In this document: in pieces, positions 1 through 9,200 of the stretch
Layout of the letters: every line of letters begins with the position of its first letter
Numbering within the stretch: the stretch's first letter is position 1
Origin: a virus
DNA: 48,467 nt
Reading direction: 5' to 3' (one strand)
Virus record (IMG/VR): IMGVR_UViG_3300047548_000610
Location: 1 to 48,467 of that record
Notes under the pieces: model-generated
Databases searched by the model: none
What the model saw: only the letters and a program-made list of their open reading frames with translations
Told to the model about the DNA's origin: nothing
Position numbers and translations under genes: made by a program

Positions 1-69
1 ATGCCACCATTAAAAGGATTAAAGCCGGGAATATACCGAAAAGAGGAGTATTCGCCGGCTTATTTTTAG
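1..69 (+). other. Possible 3' end of a plus-strand gene, or a 22-codon ORF
   Basis: A plus-strand reading frame runs from the first base to a TAG at 67-69 (22 codons, beginning MPPLKGLKPGIY and ending SPAYF). Because the window begins inside or at this frame, it could be the tail of a longer gene to the left. It overlaps a strong terminator-like hairpin, which fits the end of a gene. I recognise no family, and a chance ORF is possible. Confidence 0.3.
22..68 (+). terminator. Intrinsic terminator at left edge
   Basis: AAGCCGG (22-28) pairs with CCGGCTT (55-61). Inside it GAATA (29-33) pairs with TATTC (49-53), with one bulged G at 54. A T-rich tract TTATTTTT (60-67) follows on the plus strand. 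On the minus strand there is no equally good T tract, so it best ends a plus-strand transcript coming from outside the window, facing the minus-strand tail operon that ends at 77. Confidence 0.65.
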
Positions 70-76
70 AAGAAAT

Positions 77-1357
77 TTAAACTACTAACACTTCAATAAC
101 GCCAAGGCTCTTGTTGTTATCTTCAAGAGCTTTTGCTACGACTGCGCTAGGGTGATCGTCAGCAGTTGCTGATGTGGCATACCCAGCATACATACTTGTT
201 ACAAGTAAATCGCCTCGTTTTACTGGTCCTGCCACCTTACAGGGCACTCGCCCCTTCAATGCGATAAAAGGATGGGTGCTATCCGGTCCTGCATCAGAAT
301 TCATCATATATGCTGGATTTCGACTCACAATACCAATAACTGACGTATTTGCGTGTTCGTTAGTCACTGTAACTTCTTTTTCTCCGCCAATAACTAGGAC
401 AGTACCAACATCATAAGACGAATCAGACTCATATCGTTCTGCCAAGTCCGCATATCGAGCAGAAGTAGCAGTACCGTATAGGATGTTGCCACGTAAATCT
501 TGCACATTAATTGTCCCATCTTGATCTCTCTGAACAATTGTATAAGATGACGTTGATATTGATGCTGTTGAATAATACGATGTACTTGTGGTGCTTGTAC
601 TCGATTTAATTGCATCTGAATTGCCGCCTAACGACTTGTGCGCAGTGTATGCGTTAGTTGACGTAGTAGCATAGTCACTATAAGATGCCGTGCCCCAAAG
701 TTTATAAACACCTGACCGAATTACCGGAACTGTGTAACCGTAGTTTGTTACTGATGTGGCTGTAGTACCTTTTAGTGTAATTCCTCGACCAATCAATGGA
801 AAATCCCCGGGAGATGACGGAGTCACTGTTTGGTTCGCAATAACTGTGATTATATCTTCAGACTGATCCGAAGTGGCAATCGCAGCTTTCAGGATTGGAA
901 CAATTTGCTGCTCTTCTCCCTGCTCTTGTCCAGGTATCCAATATGCTTTGTTCGAGGATGGAGACAGCGGTCCTACAACTTTGAATTCTGCCCCGTCAAA
1001 TGCTTTTAATTGAAAATTATCCGAATCCCACCAAAGATCGCCACGTTGTCTAAGATTTACAGAAGGCTCGCCGCTCTGAACAAAAATGTTTGCTAGATTT
1101 TTGAACCCTTTGCCGTCGTAGTAAACCTTTAATGTTTTATTAGAACTGTCATACCAAATCTGTCCTTTGATCGGTCTCGCCGGAGCTGAAGCACTTGAAA
1201 AATTCTCTAAAAGCTTTAAGAAATTGTCATTAACTACCTGTCCATACCCAGAATAATTTTTACCAACAAAGGTTAAGTCTGTTGAGTTGCTGTCCAAACT
1301 CGCATCGCCCACAGTAGTGAGTTTGGTGCCGTCGGATTTATATAAAATATAAGGCAT
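77..1357 (-). CDS. Tail fibre-like protein, paralog 4 (GQLWYDT module plus YADLAE C-terminal domain)
   Basis: Probable virion tail fibre or adhesin protein of 426 aa. The N-terminal ~125 residues carry the module shared with the next three upstream genes: YG..VNDNFLKLLENF, then GQIWYDSSNKTLKVYYDG, then a second copy GDLWWDSDNFQLKAFDG. The middle is Ser/Thr-rich and low in hydrophobics, as in fibre shafts. The C-terminal ~130 residues contain SARYADLAERY, a glycine-turn region and IALKGRVPCKV. They resemble the peptidase-G2/intramolecular-chaperone-type domain found at the ends of phage appendage proteins; that assignment is from memory of the family. It is the last gene of the minus-strand tail block, 15 nt after its neighbour. 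Exact function (side fibre, adhesin) is inferred. Confidence 0.7.
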   Translation of the reverse strand: MPYILYKSDGTKLTTVGDASLDSNSTDLTFVGKNYSGYGQVVNDNFLKLLENFSSASAPARPIKGQIWYDSSNKTLKVYYDGKGFKNLANIFVQSGEPSVNLRQRGDLWWDSDNFQLKAFDGAEFKVVGPLSPSSNKAYWIPGQEQGEEQQIVPILKAAIATSDQSEDIITVIANQTVTPSSPGDFPLIGRGITLKGTTATSVTNYGYTVPVIRSGVYKLWGTASYSDYATTSTNAYTAHKSLGGNSDAIKSSTSTTSTSYYSTASISTSSYTIVQRDQDGTINVQDLRGNILYGTATSARYADLAERYESDSSYDVGTVLVIGGEKEVTVTNEHANTSVIGIVSRNPAYMMNSDAGPDSTHPFIALKGRVPCKVAGPVKRGDLLVTSMYAGYATSATADDHPSAVVAKALEDNNKSLGVIEVLVV

Positions 1358-1372
1358 CTTGATTTATCCAAT

Positions 1373-2401
1373 TTATAAAATAACTGCTTCTACGTAGCCA
1401 GTATCTTGGCTGTGTGTTAAGGCAACCGCAAATATGTTTAGTTGTAACTCTTGCGTAGCAATAGCACAACCGTTGGGTCCGGGAATCAAATAATCGCCTT
1501 TATTGACATCTCCAACTACTTTAACTGGGACTCGGCCCTTTAAAGCAACGTATGTTCCACCCTCTAGATCCGAATTCATCATATATCCGGGATTTATAGA
1601 AACAACACCGATTGCCTTTGTACCTGGAGAACAAGCACACACTTCAGCGACGCCGCCAACGATCATTACTGTACCAAATTCATATTCAGCATCAGCTAGG
1701 TACTTTTCTGCTAAATCAGCGTACCTAGCTGACGTTGCAACACCGTGACCAACATTAAATCTAATGTCACCGCTACTATCTCTGGCAACCACCTTACTTG
1801 CGTTTGGTTGTTGAACATCGCCAACATCAACTGACCACGTTGTGGCCGCTGATCCGTTAAAGTTGTTGCCTGTAAGATACGACCCCCGAGTCAACGTGTT
1901 GGTTGTATTTGAAGTCAGTGTAATGTTTGCTGTGCCATCAAAGCTCACACCGTTAATAGTGCGTGCAGTATCAAGTCTCGAAGCTGACGAAACAGATAAG
2001 TCTGCTCCACCAACTAAAATATACTCTCCAGCTCCATTCTTAATATACAGTCTATCAACATCAGTGTCATACCAAAAATCATAAGGATTCTGATCTGAAG
2101 GGTCGATAGTTTGGGAAAATTCAAAATTAGGCAAATTGGACCACTTAGCAGATCCTTGATACACTTTTAAATGATTCGTCGATGTTGAAGTATCATACCA
2201 AAGCTGCCCGATAGACGGCGACACAGGAGCCGTGGATTTGGCAAAATTCTCAAGTAAATGTAAAAAGTTTTCGTTTTGATAAAGACCGTAATTAATAACG
2301 TTTTTACCAACTAGCGTCACACTTAGTGATCCGGTATCGACTTGGCCATCTTCGATAAAAAATCGCTCGCTGCCGTCACTTCGTTCTATATTATATGCCA
2401 T
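1373..2401 (-). CDS. Tail fibre-like protein, paralog 3 (GQLWYDT module plus YADLAE C-terminal domain)
   Basis: A 342-aa paralog of the 77-1357 protein with the same two-part architecture. The N-terminal module has YGLYQNENFLHLLENFAKS, GQLWYDTSTSTNHLKVY and a second YDFWYDTDVDRLYIKNG repeat. The short shaft is Thr/Asn-rich. The C-terminal domain has SARYADLAEKY, PGYMMNSD and VALKGRVPVKVVGDVNKGDYL and aligns by eye with that of paralog 4. Start is ATG at 2401, 2 nt after the stop of the upstream gene, so it is probably translationally coupled. Likely a receptor-binding or decoration fibre of the tail. Which of the two YADLAE proteins binds receptor cannot be told from sequence. Confidence 0.7.
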   Translation of the reverse strand: MAYNIERSDGSERFFIEDGQVDTGSLSVTLVGKNVINYGLYQNENFLHLLENFAKSTAPVSPSIGQLWYDTSTSTNHLKVYQGSAKWSNLPNFEFSQTIDPSDQNPYDFWYDTDVDRLYIKNGAGEYILVGGADLSVSSASRLDTARTINGVSFDGTANITLTSNTTNTLTRGSYLTGNNFNGSAATTWSVDVGDVQQPNASKVVARDSSGDIRFNVGHGVATSARYADLAEKYLADAEYEFGTVMIVGGVAEVCACSPGTKAIGVVSINPGYMMNSDLEGGTYVALKGRVPVKVVGDVNKGDYLIPGPNGCAIATQELQLNIFAVALTHSQDTGYVEAVIL

Positions 2402-2403
2402 AT

Positions 2404-3399
2404 TTAAATCCCTATTACATTTCTAAGACCTGATGTAAAGTTCCATGCTGCCCAAGTATGTGCATTTGTCACATAATAAGCCCTAATTTGATATCCTTCT
2501 GTTGGTACATGATATCTACACAATACCCTAGCTTGAGTATTTGGTAAAAGACCAGAGATAACCGTACTTGTTGATGTAGCAGTTGTGGCCGCTGGCGGGA
2601 ACAATACTGTTAAAATTTCACAGATTTTTACATTCTGCTGATCTATTTGCGTGGGGTTGCTGCCGCTATTACCAATTCCAGAATAAACGCTTGCCAAATC
2701 GCTAATATCTAAGGTTGTTGACAAGTAATCATTAGTCAACTGCCCATGAACTTTCATGTCCCCGACAACTGTTACTCCAGATACAACAGTTTTGGATGGC
2801 GTATCTGGCATGTATACCGCTGCGTCAGTAGTATCCATTTCAAATGATGAACCAGTTGGGCTTGAATACGTCAACGCAATCACACTGCCGTAGGACTTGA
2901 GAACCAGTACGTTTTTAGAATCCAGTGTCACTGCCTCTTTCACTGGTGTGTAACTACCAGTAGGCGAGCTTGAAGGCAACACAAATCCTGTCTCACCTAT
3001 CGTGCTAGGATACGAAGGCCCTATGACTCTAGTCTCACCCTGAATGTACATTTTTAATTGCCCATTCACAGAATCAAACCAAAAATCTCCAGGAAGCAGG
3101 CTCGGGGATTGAGAATCTGATATTTCAACAGAACCAACTACTTTAAATCCGTCATCATAAACTTTTAACCTACGTATAGAAGTGTCATACCACAATTGAC
3201 CTCGCAAGGGACTTCTAGGTGGACTCCCAGTAACCGACGCGAAGTTTGCCAACATCTTAACTAAGTTATTGTTAAGGGATTCACCGTAGGAATCTCGATT
3301 CCTACCAATCAACGATATGCTAGTTGTTGATTGATCTATTTGTCCGTCCGCAAGTAAAACCAGTGTTGTACCATCAGTATTTAGAATTGTATAAGCCAT
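2404..3399 (-). CDS. Tail fibre-like protein, paralog 2 (GQLWYDT module, unique C-terminus)
   Basis: A 331-aa member of the tandem family. The N-terminus has the shared pattern: DGTTLVLLADGQID, YGESLNNNLVKMLANFAS, GQLWYDTSIRRLKVYDDG, then a second GDFWFDSVNGQLKMYI. Unlike paralogs 3 and 4 it has no YADLAE domain. Its C-terminal ~90 residues (ending FTSGLRNVIGI) are not recognised. It sits 3 nt after the stop of the upstream paralog and 2 nt before the next, so the four genes are tightly coupled. Probably a baseplate-attached fibre or spike component. The C-terminus may be the tip domain that sets its specificity (inference). Confidence 0.65.
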   Translation of the reverse strand: MAYTILNTDGTTLVLLADGQIDQSTTSISLIGRNRDSYGESLNNNLVKMLANFASVTGSPPRSPLRGQLWYDTSIRRLKVYDDGFKVVGSVEISDSQSPSLLPGDFWFDSVNGQLKMYIQGETRVIGPSYPSTIGETGFVLPSSSPTGSYTPVKEAVTLDSKNVLVLKSYGSVIALTYSSPTGSSFEMDTTDAAVYMPDTPSKTVVSGVTVVGDMKVHGQLTNDYLSTTLDISDLASVYSGIGNSGSNPTQIDQQNVKICEILTVLFPPAATTATSTSTVISGLLPNTQARVLCRYHVPTEGYQIRAYYVTNAHTWAAWNFTSGLRNVIGI

Positions 3400-3402
3400 A
3401 AT

Positions 3403-5217
3403 TTACGTCTTTATTATGTAATTAATATACGTACCAGTATTTGTACCTGTGGTAACATATGTTGAAGTAGTCATATTTGGCACCTTAAATGTTCCAGCGC
3501 CGCTGTCACCACCAAATGTCATACCGATAGCACCATATAGATTTTGGTAAACTGCGTTAGAGTACGAACTCCCGTCACACGCCAACCAACCAACAGGCGC
3601 CCCAGTTCCACCAAACGGCGAGACAAATCCCGGTGGGAAAACTCCTCCTATGAACGCATCTCGATTCATCTTACGCAATTCCGAAGTAGAAGTATCTAAC
3701 ACAAGAATTTGATGAGAACTTGTTGAAACTGTAGCCTGACTCTGTGCCGAAATAGCTGTCGGCGAAAGCGACACTTGAAACGTCTTATCTGCTCCACTTC
3801 CGTTAAAAACAACATCACTTACTGTTTGTACCTGACCAGAAATTCTAAATGTGGTTGCGTTTTGTAATCCTCCAGCATTTCCGGTGATATTACCATACAC
3901 TGTAATTAACGACCCAGCCGGCGATTTGATTTCGCCAGTCATGTAAATATCCTTAAACGACGATTGCATAGAACCAATGCTATATGTACTAGAATTTGCC
4001 GGTACAATAATGCTACCATTTCCCGAAGTACTACCGAGAGTTAGTACACCTGTGCTGGTTGTATTTCCAGAAACGACTACATTCCCTCCAAAAATAGCTC
4101 CACCATCTGCTGTTATGCTACCTTGACTTATTGAAACAGATGTAGAGGTACCGATTACTGCGGTATAAGCAGACATCCCACTTTCAACAATAAGCGTCTT
4201 TTTACTAGTCACACTAGCATTATCAGCCACAAGTATATCAGATAATCCCTGATCGCCTCGTATCTTAAAAAGAATGCGTCCAGTTGACGAATTATTAAGA
4301 ATTATCGCATCTTCATAGTTTTTATAAAATTGAATATACTTTGTACTAGATATAGATGTGTCATTTTTAATAACCACACCGTGACTTCCTTCTCCAGAAG
4401 TTTTAGCAGTCTTAAAAACAACATTACCAGTAATTACTTGACCAAATGCTGAGGTATCGTCTTTTCTTAAAAATTTATCAGTAGTATATACTGATACTCC
4501 GTCCGAGCTTATCAACGATTTCGAAGTTTCAGAAATCCCGTTAAAAACTGGTACTGCCTCTATACCATTACGTCGTGGTAAGTTGATGCCTGGAACAATC
4601 TTATAAAATCCATCTAAACTGAGATTGTCACCAATATTACCGCCACGAAGTATAAAAGTCTCTTGAGAAATTATAGCAATAATCTGGTTATTAGCTATAA
4701 TAGTTGTGACCCAATGAGGATTGCTAGCAGTATCCATCAGTTGAGTAAAACTAACTCCAGTCAGGCTGCTACCGCCAGAACTAGGACCAACTGTTACCCA
4801 AGAATTACTATTAAATAGTTTTAACAAGTTATTGGATGTATCAACCCATAGATCGCCAACTTTAACACTAGTTCCAGTCAATTTAGGGTCAGTACCTTGC
4901 TGGAAAATTCCATTCGCACTAGACCAGCTAGTTGACGATGCAGTGCCGTCCATTATCCTTAAAACTTTTCTATTAGGATTGCTCGTATCATACCAAAGCT
5001 GCCCTTCGATAGGATTCGAAGGAGGATTTGGGCCTGAGAAATTTTCTAATAGGGATAAGAAATTTTGAGCTAGTTTACGACCATAATCGGGATACCCCCT
5101 GCCTATTAGTGCTAGACTAGTATCAACTAGATTGATATATGGTGCTGTTCCCGGCACAACAACTGTTTCAGTTTTCCTAGGATCAGAAAAAATTAAATTG
5201 TAATCATTTTGTGACAT
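3403..5217 (-). CDS. Tail fibre-like protein, paralog 1, with C-terminal tail-collar domain
   Basis: A 604-aa, largest member of the tandem family. The N-terminal module includes YGRKLAQNFLSLLENFSG, GQLWYDTSNPNRKVLRIM and a second GDLWVDTSNNLLKLFN repeat. The long middle is beta-rich and Ser/Thr/Gly-rich, typical of a fibre shaft. The last ~75 residues match the phage tail collar domain: GFVSPFGGTGAPVGWLACDG, then YQNLYGAIGMTFGGD and GTFKVPNM, the short-fibre tip fold known from T4 gp12. It probably serves as a short tail fibre or receptor-binding tip. The collar domain is recognised; the exact role is inferred from family and position. Confidence 0.75.
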   Translation of the reverse strand: MSQNDYNLIFSDPRKTETVVVPGTAPYINLVDTSLALIGRGYPDYGRKLAQNFLSLLENFSGPNPPSNPIEGQLWYDTSNPNRKVLRIMDGTASSTSWSSANGIFQQGTDPKLTGTSVKVGDLWVDTSNNLLKLFNSNSWVTVGPSSGGSSLTGVSFTQLMDTASNPHWVTTIIANNQIIAIISQETFILRGGNIGDNLSLDGFYKIVPGINLPRRNGIEAVPVFNGISETSKSLISSDGVSVYTTDKFLRKDDTSAFGQVITGNVVFKTAKTSGEGSHGVVIKNDTSISSTKYIQFYKNYEDAIILNNSSTGRILFKIRGDQGLSDILVADNASVTSKKTLIVESGMSAYTAVIGTSTSVSISQGSITADGGAIFGGNVVVSGNTTSTGVLTLGSTSGNGSIIVPANSSTYSIGSMQSSFKDIYMTGEIKSPAGSLITVYGNITGNAGGLQNATTFRISGQVQTVSDVVFNGSGADKTFQVSLSPTAISAQSQATVSTSSHQILVLDTSTSELRKMNRDAFIGGVFPPGFVSPFGGTGAPVGWLACDGSSYSNAVYQNLYGAIGMTFGGDSGAGTFKVPNMTTSTYVTTGTNTGTYINYIIKT

Positions 5218-5220
5218 ATT

Positions 5221-5868
5221 TTACATCCCAGTCAAACTCTGTATTCTAACAGTATAGTCTATTTGAATCATACGATTTAAAGATTTCTGTACCGGATGGA
5301 ATATAACATGGGTCAGTAATTCGCCTGTCCCGACCCCGTCGGCGCTATAACCACGAAGACCGATCTCATCAAATACGTATGTTCCGTCAGTATTTGTTGC
5401 GTTATCGAAAGCAGCCTGACCACTGGGTTCTCCAAAATCAAGGAGGCAGCTAACAAGAACATCGGCATAGGGTGTTCCTGCAACGTGCCGGACTTCCATA
5501 AAATTCCTTGATGGGTCAATGTCAGTTGGTTGCTGTGCATCAACAACCTTCGTATATGTTTGATTATATAGGTTCGCACTAGAGCCAACTACGTTAGGCG
5601 TCAAATATGTAATGATCCCAGTTTGATCAACCCGTGTGCCGCCATTCCCAAATGACATCTCAGAAATAAAACCAAATCCTTGATTGCTAATTCCTCTAGC
5701 AAGTGCTTTGGCAAAATTCTCGAAATGTATTGCATTTCGTTTATCAACAAATACTTCAGCTGTTTTCGGGTCGTATATTTTCAAGTGTCCTTGAATGCTC
5801 ACTCCCCCGTGTTCGTTGGGTTTAGTCTGCGGTGCTTGTGGTAATTTCATTTCTTTGTTAGCTTCCAT
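5221..5868 (-). CDS. Conserved T4-like tail/baseplate structural protein (unassigned)
   Basis: A 215-aa soluble protein. A Pro/Gln-rich N-terminus is followed by GGVSIQGHLKIYDPKT, AIHFENFAKALARGISNQG and FISEMSFGNGGTRVD. The C-terminus is beta-rich and ends in YTVRIQSLTGM. I associate this pattern with uncharacterised virion proteins of cyanophage-like T4 relatives but cannot name a T4 gene. It lies between the collagen-like gene and the fibre paralogs, which suggests a connector between baseplate and fibres. The ATG at 5868 lies exactly 5 nt after a GATAAATA late-promoter motif and lacks a good Shine-Dalgarno, so its late mRNA may be leaderless. A second in-frame ATG lies six codons downstream. 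Confidence 0.6.
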   Translation of the reverse strand: MEANKEMKLPQAPQTKPNEHGGVSIQGHLKIYDPKTAEVFVDKRNAIHFENFAKALARGISNQGFGFISEMSFGNGGTRVDQTGIITYLTPNVVGSSANLYNQTYTKVVDAQQPTDIDPSRNFMEVRHVAGTPYADVLVSCLLDFGEPSGQAAFDNATNTDGTYVFDEIGLRGYSADGVGTGELLTHVIFHPVQKSLNRMIQIDYTVRIQSLTGM

Positions 5869-5873
5869 TACGA

Positions 5874-5881
5874 TATTTATC
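5874..5881 (-). promoter_or_regulatory. T4-type late promoter GATAAATA upstream of the 215-aa tail gene
   Basis: The minus strand reads GATAAATA, then TCGTA, then ATG. It differs from the T4 late consensus TATAAATA only at the first base. If transcription starts about 6 nt after the motif, as for T4 late promoters, the first base of the mRNA is the A of the start codon at 5868. Confidence 0.55.
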
Positions 5882-5885
5882 CTAG

Positions 5886-6230
5886 TTAAAAACTCGTCAA
5901 CGCAAGTTTAACCCATGAATTAGTATCAACACACAGATACATATAATTTTCAGAAATAGCAAATGTCCCAACTACACCAGTTGATGTTGAACTGGTCGGA
6001 ACTGTTGTTGTTTTAACAAGTCCTGGGATCCCCCGAGGTCCCGAAGGACCTGAAGGACCAACTGGCCCGAAAGGTCCCATCGGGCCAGTTGGTCCTCTTA
6101 CGGAACTAGATGTTATAGATGATACAACTGTATTTAAAGGGACTCTAAGGGCAACTTGATTATCAACTGCCACAAAATATGTGCCGCTACTAACCGAAGT
6201 TAAAATTGGTAATTTGTTAACATATGGCAT
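5886..6230 (-). CDS. Small collagen-like tail protein
   Basis: A 114-aa protein with eight consecutive G-x-y triplets in the centre (about residues 45-68: GPTGPMGPFGPVGPSGPSGP followed by RGIPG). They are flanked by a beta-rich N-terminus (FVAVDNQVALRVPLNTVV) and C-terminus (ISENYMYLCVDTNSWVKL). Collagen-like triplets in phage proteins usually form trimeric fibre stalks or virion decorations. A clear Shine-Dalgarno AAGGA precedes the ATG. The gene sits 10 nt after the giant wedge protein. It is probably a short trimeric connector or decoration attached to fibres; its partner is unknown. Confidence 0.75.
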   Translation of the reverse strand: MPYVNKLPILTSVSSGTYFVAVDNQVALRVPLNTVVSSITSSSVRGPTGPMGPFGPVGPSGPSGPRGIPGLVKTTTVPTSSTSTGVVGTFAISENYMYLCVDTNSWVKLALTSF

Positions 6231-6240
6231 TTTATATCCT

Positions 6241-9200
6241 TTATAATGGGGTTCCGTTCGAGTCAGTTAACGCAAGACCAGCTGATGTAAGCAGGCCTTG
6301 ATTTTCTCTATTTGGGAGCTCTGCCGGTCTAGCTTGCAAGAATTTTGCCACCGATGTTGTGCTATCCATAATAGATTCAGTTTGTGTCGGTGAAACTTGA
6401 TCATTCCATAAATTAGTTCTGTTAAACTCTCGTTTAACTATGACCAATTTAATGTTTTCTTGGACTCCATTTTCAATATTTAACTCTAACAATTGTTGAT
6501 TTGTAGTTACTGATATTGAAAACTCAGGTTCTACATATTTCATACCATTGTACAAATACCCTAGAACTGAATTTTCGGATTTAGAATTTTCGTAAACCCA
6601 AACTTCATTTGTGGCAGTTACCAAATACGATTCGCCTAAAATATTTGTAGATGGCAAATCTTGGACTGCCGCCACCGATCCTACGATATCAGCTTCTTGA
6701 CTATCGTAAGCTAACGAAATATCGTGTAGGTAGTAGCCGTCTTTTCTAAGCAGTCTTCCACCATAATATACCTGAACTTGATCAGAGTATCGAGTTATTA
6801 CTTCTTGACCTGAGCCGGATACTAAAGTATCAAAATCACTTTGCAATTTAATACCATCCGAAACACTATCTGAATTAGAATTTAACGGATTCACAACAGT
6901 TGTGGTCACTGTACTAATCACATAACTGTTGGTGTTTGTGGTGTAAATTATCTGCTTGTACTGGTTTTCAGCATACGGGATTGTTTGATAAGATCCTTGA
7001 TCAATAACAGGCGTCCCCACTTCCAAATAGGGAGCAAGTCCAGTTCCTAAAGTAGATCTTCTCAACTGAGTCAGCGTGTTATCTACAACACTAAAAAATT
7101 CAATGCGCTCGCCGTTAATTACTACAACACCTGGTATCTTTTTATCAAGTGTTGGTGGTGTTAAAACTGCTGCGTCAACAACGTGTATTTCGATGTCATC
7201 TGCGGTCAATGGCGCGGACAATACCGTTGAATTTCCCTTTGAAAGCCTCTTAAACGACGTTCTCTCAAACACATCATTAAACACTCGATAACCCAACACT
7301 GTACTAGCCAGTTTATCCGAAGTAATAACTGTTATTGTCACAAGATCGGTGCTTAGTATATTGTACCTATCACCAATTTCTATAGTTCTAGAGTCCTCTA
7401 GAATCTTATAATCAATCTTGTTAACTAGAGGAATTCCGTTAACATCAACCCAAACATAGTTGTCATTAAGGACAGATTTGGTTAGCGTAAATCTTCTAGA
7501 TGGTCTGCCGGCAAACTTCTCAACAGTAACCATCATATCATCATGGTTTGTAAACGAAGTTGCTCTTATTATAGAATTTTCTACAGGCTTATTCAATACC
7601 AAATCACCATCAACAACATCAAAAGTAATAGTCGATGCTTCCTCATTCCTAACACTAAGCACCGCAATCGCATCACCTGGGAATAGTATATTTGGGTTAA
7701 ACTGAACAAAGTCTTTAGCGATTGTCACGTTGTATTCGAGATCAACTTTTTTAAGTTTGCCGTTAACGTAGACCCTGATATAATCTACACCTGCATTTGA
7801 TACTGGAAGATTTGGCGGTTCGACGGCAAATATTTCAGTAGATGCGTCATACTTGTAATAAACGACTGTGGGCGGAGCAAGTTTTCTGAACCCAGAGCCG
7901 TCATTTAATTCAACAATCATGTTCACAGCGGCGGGCTCTAGCATTCCGGGAGGTTGTTCTAAAGCAAAAACGCTTGATGGAGAAGTAACAGTAAATGTTT
8001 GTTCTTTAAATTCGTTGTAATACTTGTTCTCAGTTCCAAAGAACCATGCTTGAACAGCATTTGCTGTTGTAGTTGTTAAATTGTAAACATGAACTGATGC
8101 TCTCCTATTTAGGTCGCTGCTTGCTCCCAAAACGTAGTAAGGCGTCGAAGTTGAGTATTGCGATGTTATTGAAGAGCCGTTAACAGTCACATACGCACTC
8201 TTAACAGTATCAGCAGATGATAAACTGTATACCTGTGCTTCTGTAGTTCCAATTTCTGAGACTGCAAAATCTCTATCAATAACGCCAGCCTCTAGAGTTG
8301 ATCGTCCTCCACCAATACCAACAATGTTGTACCCAAGAATTCCATTAGAAGACTGCGGAGAAATAGTTAGAGTGTTCGCAACCCAATCAATATAATATAG
8401 AGAACTGTTAGTTAGTGTAGAGAAGGTAGTACTTGTACTTTCGATGAAAATACGATTATTGTATGTTACAAAGATGCTATCTTTATTTGGAGGGACAAAC
8501 ATCAACTGAACGGTTGTCGTACTGTATGAGCTAACATCAGCACTTCCAGAAAATACTATCGGAGCTCCTCGAGAATTTCGAGTGTATACGTTAATACCTA
8601 TGGAATCTGCTACGAATCCGGGCACTAATTCCTCAGTTGTTTGAGCAATATCTTGAGAAATAAATCCACTTCCATCAACTATAGTCCGGGCTGGATCAAC
8701 GCCAAAAGCATCGATGAATGTACCGCCGTTAATACTTGTATCTAAGATTGCCGAATTCTCATCATATTTCCAGAATTCAATCACCAACCCGCCAACGACT
8801 TGATTAATTATATCAGAACTAAAATACAATTTAGAGGTATTGACTTGTATTTCTACTTTGGAAACAAATACAGACTCATCGGCAAATATCGGTTCATCAC
8901 TTAGCGCGTTGACCAACATCCCAACTGTAATGTCTACAGAATTAACTTCAAAAAACTTGTGAATCGGATCGTAATTTAATACGCTTGCAGTTTTATAAGA
9001 ACTTATGCTATCTGCCCATGAAAATTTTCCATAAGATGAGTAATCATATCCCCATTTTGCGTTATAATCAAAAGTTAATCCTTCGATAACAGTTCCGGGA
9101 AAGTCAATCCCATCCATTACTTGAGCCAAGTCGTTGCCCGGCATCCCGGCTGTAGGTTTATAGAATTTAGTAATTCGTTCAGCCGCGTTATACAGTTCAA

